Assembly (NCBI GenBank): GCA_029258695.1
Contig: JARIBR010000062.1
Location: 1-8,359 of the forward strand
DNA length: 8,359 nt
Source: Quadrisphaera sp.
GTDB taxonomy: Bacteria; Actinomycetota; Actinomycetes; Actinomycetales; Quadrisphaeraceae
Direction: 5' to 3'
Shown piece by piece: positions 5,651 through 8,359 of the stretch; position 1 is the first letter of the stretch, and every line of letters starts with the position of its first letter. A program made the translations under genes and the position numbers. Under the pieces are notes generated by a model. It was not told the origin of the DNA. It did no database searches and saw only the letters and a list, made by a program, of their open reading frames with translations.

Positions 5651-6964
5651 TCACGTCGGCGTGGTCTGGGCCGCGGGTGGTCCCATGTCCTTCCACGCTC
5701 CTCCAAGCAGCGGGGTGAGGGATGCGAGGAGGTACGCCGCGCCGACGACGTACAGGGTGGTGGTCAGTCCGGCGTGCTCGACGGCGTAGCCGGCGGTGAT
5801 GGAGCCGGCGGGCATCGCCGCCCAGGCGGCGGCGCCGATGACGCCGTAGACGCGGGCCCTCATCCCGGCGGGGACGCGCTCGAGCTCGATGGTGGCGATG
5901 ATCGGGTTGATCGCGCCGACGCCGAGGCCGGAGACGGCGACCACCGCGACCACCACGGGCAGGGGCAGGTCCGCGGCCAGGGCGAGGTAGGCCGGCGGTC
6001 CGCCGAGGGCGAAGGCGGCCACGAACGTCGCTCGGCGCGGGAGGCGGTGGCCGATGGCGGAGAAGACCAGCGCCCCGATCAGGGCAGCGCCGCCCAGGGT
6101 CCCCACCAGGAGCCCGAAGGCGGTGGCACCGCCGTACTGGCGGGTGGCGGTGATCGGCAGCAGGACGGTGGTCTTGGTGGCGTCGAGGAAGTTGGTGACC
6201 ATCACCATCAGGACCATCGCGCGCAGCAGCGGCTCGCGGACCAGGAAGGTGATGCCCTGGCCCAGCTGGCGCCAGTACCCGTCGGTGGTGGTCGCCGGCG
6301 CTTCCTCGCTCGCCAGGTGCGCTGGGGGCGGGGCACCCCAGCGTGCCGATGTGGGACGAGGGACCAGGGCGAGGACGAGCAGGGCTGCGACGACGAAGGT
6401 GCTCGCGTCGATGGCCAGGGCGTTCAGGGCGCCGAAGGTGGCTACGAGCAGACCTGCCAGGGGGGCTCCGAGCAGGCGTGAGCCGCGCTCGGTGGCGTCG
6501 AACCATGCTGTCGCTCGCTCCAGGGGCACGCCGGCGGCCGCGGCGGCCTGGGGCAGCAGGGAGATGCGCGCGACCTGCCCGGGGGTGTCGAGCAGACCGG
6601 TGGTGAAGACCAGCACCAGCAGCGCCCAGAACGGCAGATCGATCGTGGCGTCCAGCACGGGGACCGCGGCGATGGTCACCGCGCCGACGGCGTCGGCGAC
6701 CACCGAGGTGATCCGGTAGCCAGCCCGGTCGACCACAACCCCACCGAAGGCGCCGCCGATGATGATCGGGACGGTGGCCACGGCCCCGGTGATGCCGGTG
6801 GCCGCCGGTGAGCCGGTGGTGGCCAGCACGTACAGCGGCAGGGCGATCAGCGTGATGGTGTTGCCCGTCAGCGAGACGGTGTGCGCGGCGAGCAGGCCGA
6901 CGAGCGGGCTGCGTGCTCGGCCGGGCGGCGGTGCCTGGGGCGAGACGGCTGAAGCTCTCTCCAT
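5651..6964 (-). CDS. MFS transporter (DHA3/EntS-like drug exporter type)
   Basis: A 437-residue inner-membrane protein with about 12 hydrophobic segments in two halves, split by a polar loop around residues 202-240. The loop between helices 2 and 3 carries GGVVVDRAGYR (74-84), the MFS motif A, and helix 1 starts after a short basic N-terminus with SLTGNTITLIALPLYVLATTG. This pattern fits the proton-driven exporters of the EntS/DHA3 group (drugs, macrolides, siderophores); the substrate is not evident. Length is standard and no break is seen. The ATG at 6964 is supported by a TTGACA-N16-TAGCTT promoter that would start RNA exactly on it, so the mRNA is probably leaderless; no Shine-Dalgarno is needed. 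It is divergent from an ArsR-type regulator, its likely repressor. Confidence 0.93.
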   Translation of the reverse strand: MERASAVSPQAPPPGRARSPLVGLLAAHTVSLTGNTITLIALPLYVLATTGSPAATGITGAVATVPIIIGGAFGGVVVDRAGYRITSVVADAVGAVTIAAVPVLDATIDLPFWALLVLVFTTGLLDTPGQVARISLLPQAAAAAGVPLERATAWFDATERGSRLLGAPLAGLLVATFGALNALAIDASTFVVAALLVLALVPRPTSARWGAPPPAHLASEEAPATTTDGYWRQLGQGITFLVREPLLRAMVLMVMVTNFLDATKTTVLLPITATRQYGGATAFGLLVGTLGGAALIGALVFSAIGHRLPRRATFVAAFALGGPPAYLALAADLPLPVVVAVVAVSGLGVGAINPIIATIELERVPAGMRARVYGVIGAAAWAAMPAGSITAGYAVEHAGLTTTLYVVGAAYLLASLTPLLGGAWKDMGPPAAQTTPT

Positions 6965-6965
6965 A

Positions 6966-7013
6966 ACGTGAAGCTAGCCCTTCGCATCAGTATGTCAAGG
7001 CGCTCCTTCACGT
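6966..7013. promoter_or_regulatory. Candidate ArsR-family operator: 8-bp inverted repeat spanning the divergent promoters
   Basis: ACGTGAAG (6966-6973) and CTTCACGT (7006-7013) are perfect inverted copies, 32 bases apart. Each half-site overlaps the -10 box of one of the two divergent genes (TAGCTT for the exporter, TATGCT for the regulator). A dimeric winged-helix repressor bound at each half, or bridging them, would block both. The repeat is seen; binding is inferred. Confidence 0.55.
6971..6998 (-). promoter_or_regulatory. Promoter of the MFS gene (TTGACA-16-TAGCTT)
   Basis: On the minus strand, TTGACA (6998-6993) is a perfect -35 consensus and TAGCTT (6976-6971) fits TAnnnT, with a 16-base spacer. 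The -10 ends 6 bases before the ATG at 6964, predicting a leaderless transcript. Confidence 0.7.
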
Positions 7014-7018
7014 ATGCT
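7013..7018 (+). promoter_or_regulatory. -10 box of the ArsR gene (TATGCT), leaderless
   Basis: TATGCT ends 6 bases before the ATG at 7025, the same geometry as the divergent exporter promoter. No good -35 is visible, suggesting a weaker promoter, as is usual for a self-repressed regulator. Confidence 0.5.
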
Positions 7019-7024
7019 CCGACC

Positions 7025-7654
7025 ATGGCTGATCCAGGTGAGCGGTGGGGACAGCGGCTGGCCGACCCTGCGGTGCTGCGCGCGCTGAGCCACCCCGCGC
7101 GGTTGCGGATGCTCGACGTCCTGCAGGCGCGAGGGGCGGCGACGGCCACGCAGTGCGCCGAGGTCGTCGACCTCTCCGCGAGCGCGTGCTCGTGGCACCT
7201 GCGCCAGCTCGCCGCGGCTGGTCTGGTGACCGACGCTGGGCCAGGAGCCGATGGGCGCCAACGTCGCTGGCGTGCGGCGGTGCCCAGCTGGCAGGTCCAG
7301 CTCCAGGACATCGACGCCGAGCCCGAAGAGGCCCAGGGCCTGGACCTCGCGCTGACCCAGGCGCTGCTAGCCGCCTCGGACGCGACGGTCGAAGCCCACA
7401 CCGTGCGCGCTGCCCAAGGACAGGAACCCGAGCCGTGGCGTCAGGCAGCGGTGGTCAGCAACACCACGCTGCGAGTGACCGCCGCCGAGCTCGAGGACCT
7501 CGTCGCCCAGATCATGGTCCTGCTCGACCCGTACCGGATCAGGTGGCGTCCCGACGAGCGTCCCGCCCAACGCGTAATCAGCGCCGCCCTGCGCCTCGTG
7601 CCCGCCGCACCCCACCTCGATGCGGAGAGCACCACCGCGGAAGAGAGCCCCTGA
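7025..7654 (+). CDS. ArsR-family winged helix-turn-helix transcriptional regulator
   Basis: This 209-residue cytoplasmic DNA-binding protein has an N-terminal winged helix: VLRALSHPARLRMLDVLQARG (17-37), AEVVDL (45-50) and recognition helix SASACSWHLRQLAAAGLV (51-68), then a wing with DGRQRRWRA (77-85). It is longer than metal sensors of the ArsR/SmtB type and lacks their ELCVCDL-like metal site; the C-terminal half (90-209) is probably a ligand or dimerisation domain. Such proteins usually repress a neighbouring transporter and are released by a ligand. The ATG at 7025 is preferred over one at 6968 because a TATGCT box and the operator half-site lie between them. The gene is divergent from the MFS exporter, its likely target, and probably represses itself. 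The inducer is unknown. Confidence 0.92.
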   Translation: MADPGERWGQRLADPAVLRALSHPARLRMLDVLQARGAATATQCAEVVDLSASACSWHLRQLAAAGLVTDAGPGADGRQRRWRAAVPSWQVQLQDIDAEPEEAQGLDLALTQALLAASDATVEAHTVRAAQGQEPEPWRQAAVVSNTTLRVTAAELEDLVAQIMVLLDPYRIRWRPDERPAQRVISAALRLVPAAPHLDAESTTAEESP

Positions 7655-7812
7655 CCCGGCCCTACACGTCTCAGAACTCCGGCTGCCGCAGAACCAAGGA
7701 ATGGAGACGGCGTGGATCAGGGCGCTCGCCTGCTGCGGGTGCGCCGGTCTGGTCCCTGCGGTGGCGCTGGTCCTGGTCGAGCAGGGCGTCCGGCGGCGTG
7801 GTGGTCAGGCGT

Positions 7813-8172
7813 TCAGTCGTCGTCGACGGTGGACAGCAGGCAGAACTCGTTGCCCTCGGGGTCGGCGAGCACCGTCCAGCTCACGTCTGCGCCTTGGCCG
7901 ATGTCGACGCGCCGCGCTCCGAGGCATTGGAGGCGGGTCAGCTCCTCGGCGGTGCTCGTGCCATCGGCCCGGAGGTCCAGGTGCAACCGGTTCTTGGCGG
8001 TCTTGACCTCTGCGACCGCCAGGACGTCGATCGCGGGTCCGTGCGTCCCGGCGATGCTGACGATCCCCTCGGCGCGCTCGACGACCTCGTGCCCGAGCAC
8101 CAGGCACCAGAACGTGGCGACCGACTCGACGTCGACGGCGTCGATGGCCAGGACGGCAACGCGGCTCGGCAC
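7813..8172 (-). CDS. VOC family (glyoxalase-like domain) protein
   Basis: A 119-residue cytoplasmic protein of the vicinal-oxygen-chelate fold, glyoxalase-like subtype. It shows the two beta-alpha-beta-beta-beta units: VAVLAIDAVDVESVATFWCLVLGHEV (5-30), VSIAG and AIDVLAVAEV, then NRLHLDLRADGTSTAEELTRLQCLGARRVD (61-90) and VSWTVLADPEGNEFCLL (97-113). His64 and Glu109 are where metal ligands occur in this fold; with only one domain a dimer would be needed for a site. Function within the family (dioxygenase, resistance protein, isomerase or binding protein) cannot be told. The start GTG at 8172 has AGGA upstream with about 8 bases of spacing. It is convergent with the ArsR gene across a 158-base gap and has no upstream partner within the window. 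Confidence 0.9.
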   Translation of the reverse strand: MPSRVAVLAIDAVDVESVATFWCLVLGHEVVERAEGIVSIAGTHGPAIDVLAVAEVKTAKNRLHLDLRADGTSTAEELTRLQCLGARRVDIGQGADVSWTVLADPEGNEFCLLSTVDDD

Positions 8173-8359
8173 AGCCGCATCCTGGCACGCAGTTCGTCAT
8201 CGACTGAGGTGGACGCGATGGTGCGACCCCGCCATCGCCGTGCCAGGACCGTCGGCGGCTGCGCGCTGGTGAGCCCCGCGCCAGGAGGGGCGCGGAGGTC
8301 AGTGCCGCCGGGGCGGCCTCATCGAAGGTCGCCAGGGGTGGGTGCGTCCGGTTCAGTCA
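8173..8359. other. Right-edge stretch without a supported gene
   Basis: This stretch carries a GC hairpin at 8276-8295 (CCGCGCC, six-base loop, GGCGCGG, no T-run). A minus-strand frame ending at a TGA at 8319-8321 could be the last dozen codons of a gene beyond the edge (ending DAPTPGDLR), but too little is visible to call it. Confidence 0.4.

Noticed and set aside
5273..6481. 402-codon open frame on the plus strand
   Set aside because: Mostly antisense to the MFS exporter, very Gly/Asp/Gln-rich as expected of a GC-rich shadow frame; no recognisable motif.
7704..7810. Short hydrophobic plus-strand frame starting METAWIRALACCGC
   Set aside because: Looks briefly like a small membrane peptide, but the ATG has no properly spaced ribosome site and the frame continues as Arg-rich antisense of the VOC gene.
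8319..8358. Possible C-terminus of a minus-strand gene entering from the right edge
   Set aside because: Only about a dozen codons before a TGA are visible; not enough to separate from chance.
8221..8359. Plus-strand frame open to the right edge
   Set aside because: Arg/Pro-rich with no motif or ribosome site; crosses a GC hairpin; typical chance frame at this GC content.

Overview
The window is very GC-rich (roughly 70% by eye), with strong G/C preference at third codon positions, frequent GTG starts, and several genes whose predicted -10 box lies about 6 bases before the start codon (leaderless style). This points to a high-GC actinobacterium. Genus and species cannot be decided from the sequence. 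No rRNA, tRNA, CRISPR array or phage gene was seen.

Left part (1-2844, all recognisable genes on the minus strand). A flavodoxin-fold NAD(P)H-dependent FMN reductase runs off the left edge and is broken by one in-frame TGA (218-220). Next is a 232-residue protein of unknown function (714-1412), preceded by a tiny reading frame with an excellent ribosome binding site (1462-1518) that looks like a leader peptide. Then come a GNAT acetyltransferase (1729-2313) and a chimeric reading frame (2485-2844). In the chimera, the first ~73 codons of a short-chain dehydrogenase are fused in frame to the last ~45 codons of an IS3-family transposase. This half of the window shows gene decay: a nonsense mutation, an IS scar and short tandem repeats between genes.

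Middle part (3122-5274). An intact short-chain dehydrogenase and a small NTF2/SnoaL-like protein lie on the plus strand and converge on an alpha/beta hydrolase on the minus strand. All three are small-molecule metabolism enzymes or binding folds. Their substrates cannot be read from the sequence, and a shared pathway is only a guess.

Right part (5651-8359). A 12-helix MFS exporter (minus) and an ArsR-type winged-helix regulator (plus) are divergent and share a 60-bp intergenic region. An 8-bp inverted repeat in that region covers both predicted -10 boxes, so the regulator probably represses both genes. A VOC/glyoxalase-like gene (minus) follows, and the last ~190 bases hold no gene I can support.

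Most of the window is ordinary accessory metabolism. The items worth checking are the ArsR/MFS operator, the sORF leader, the SDR-transposase chimera and the interrupted reductase. I found no convincing multi-gene novel system.
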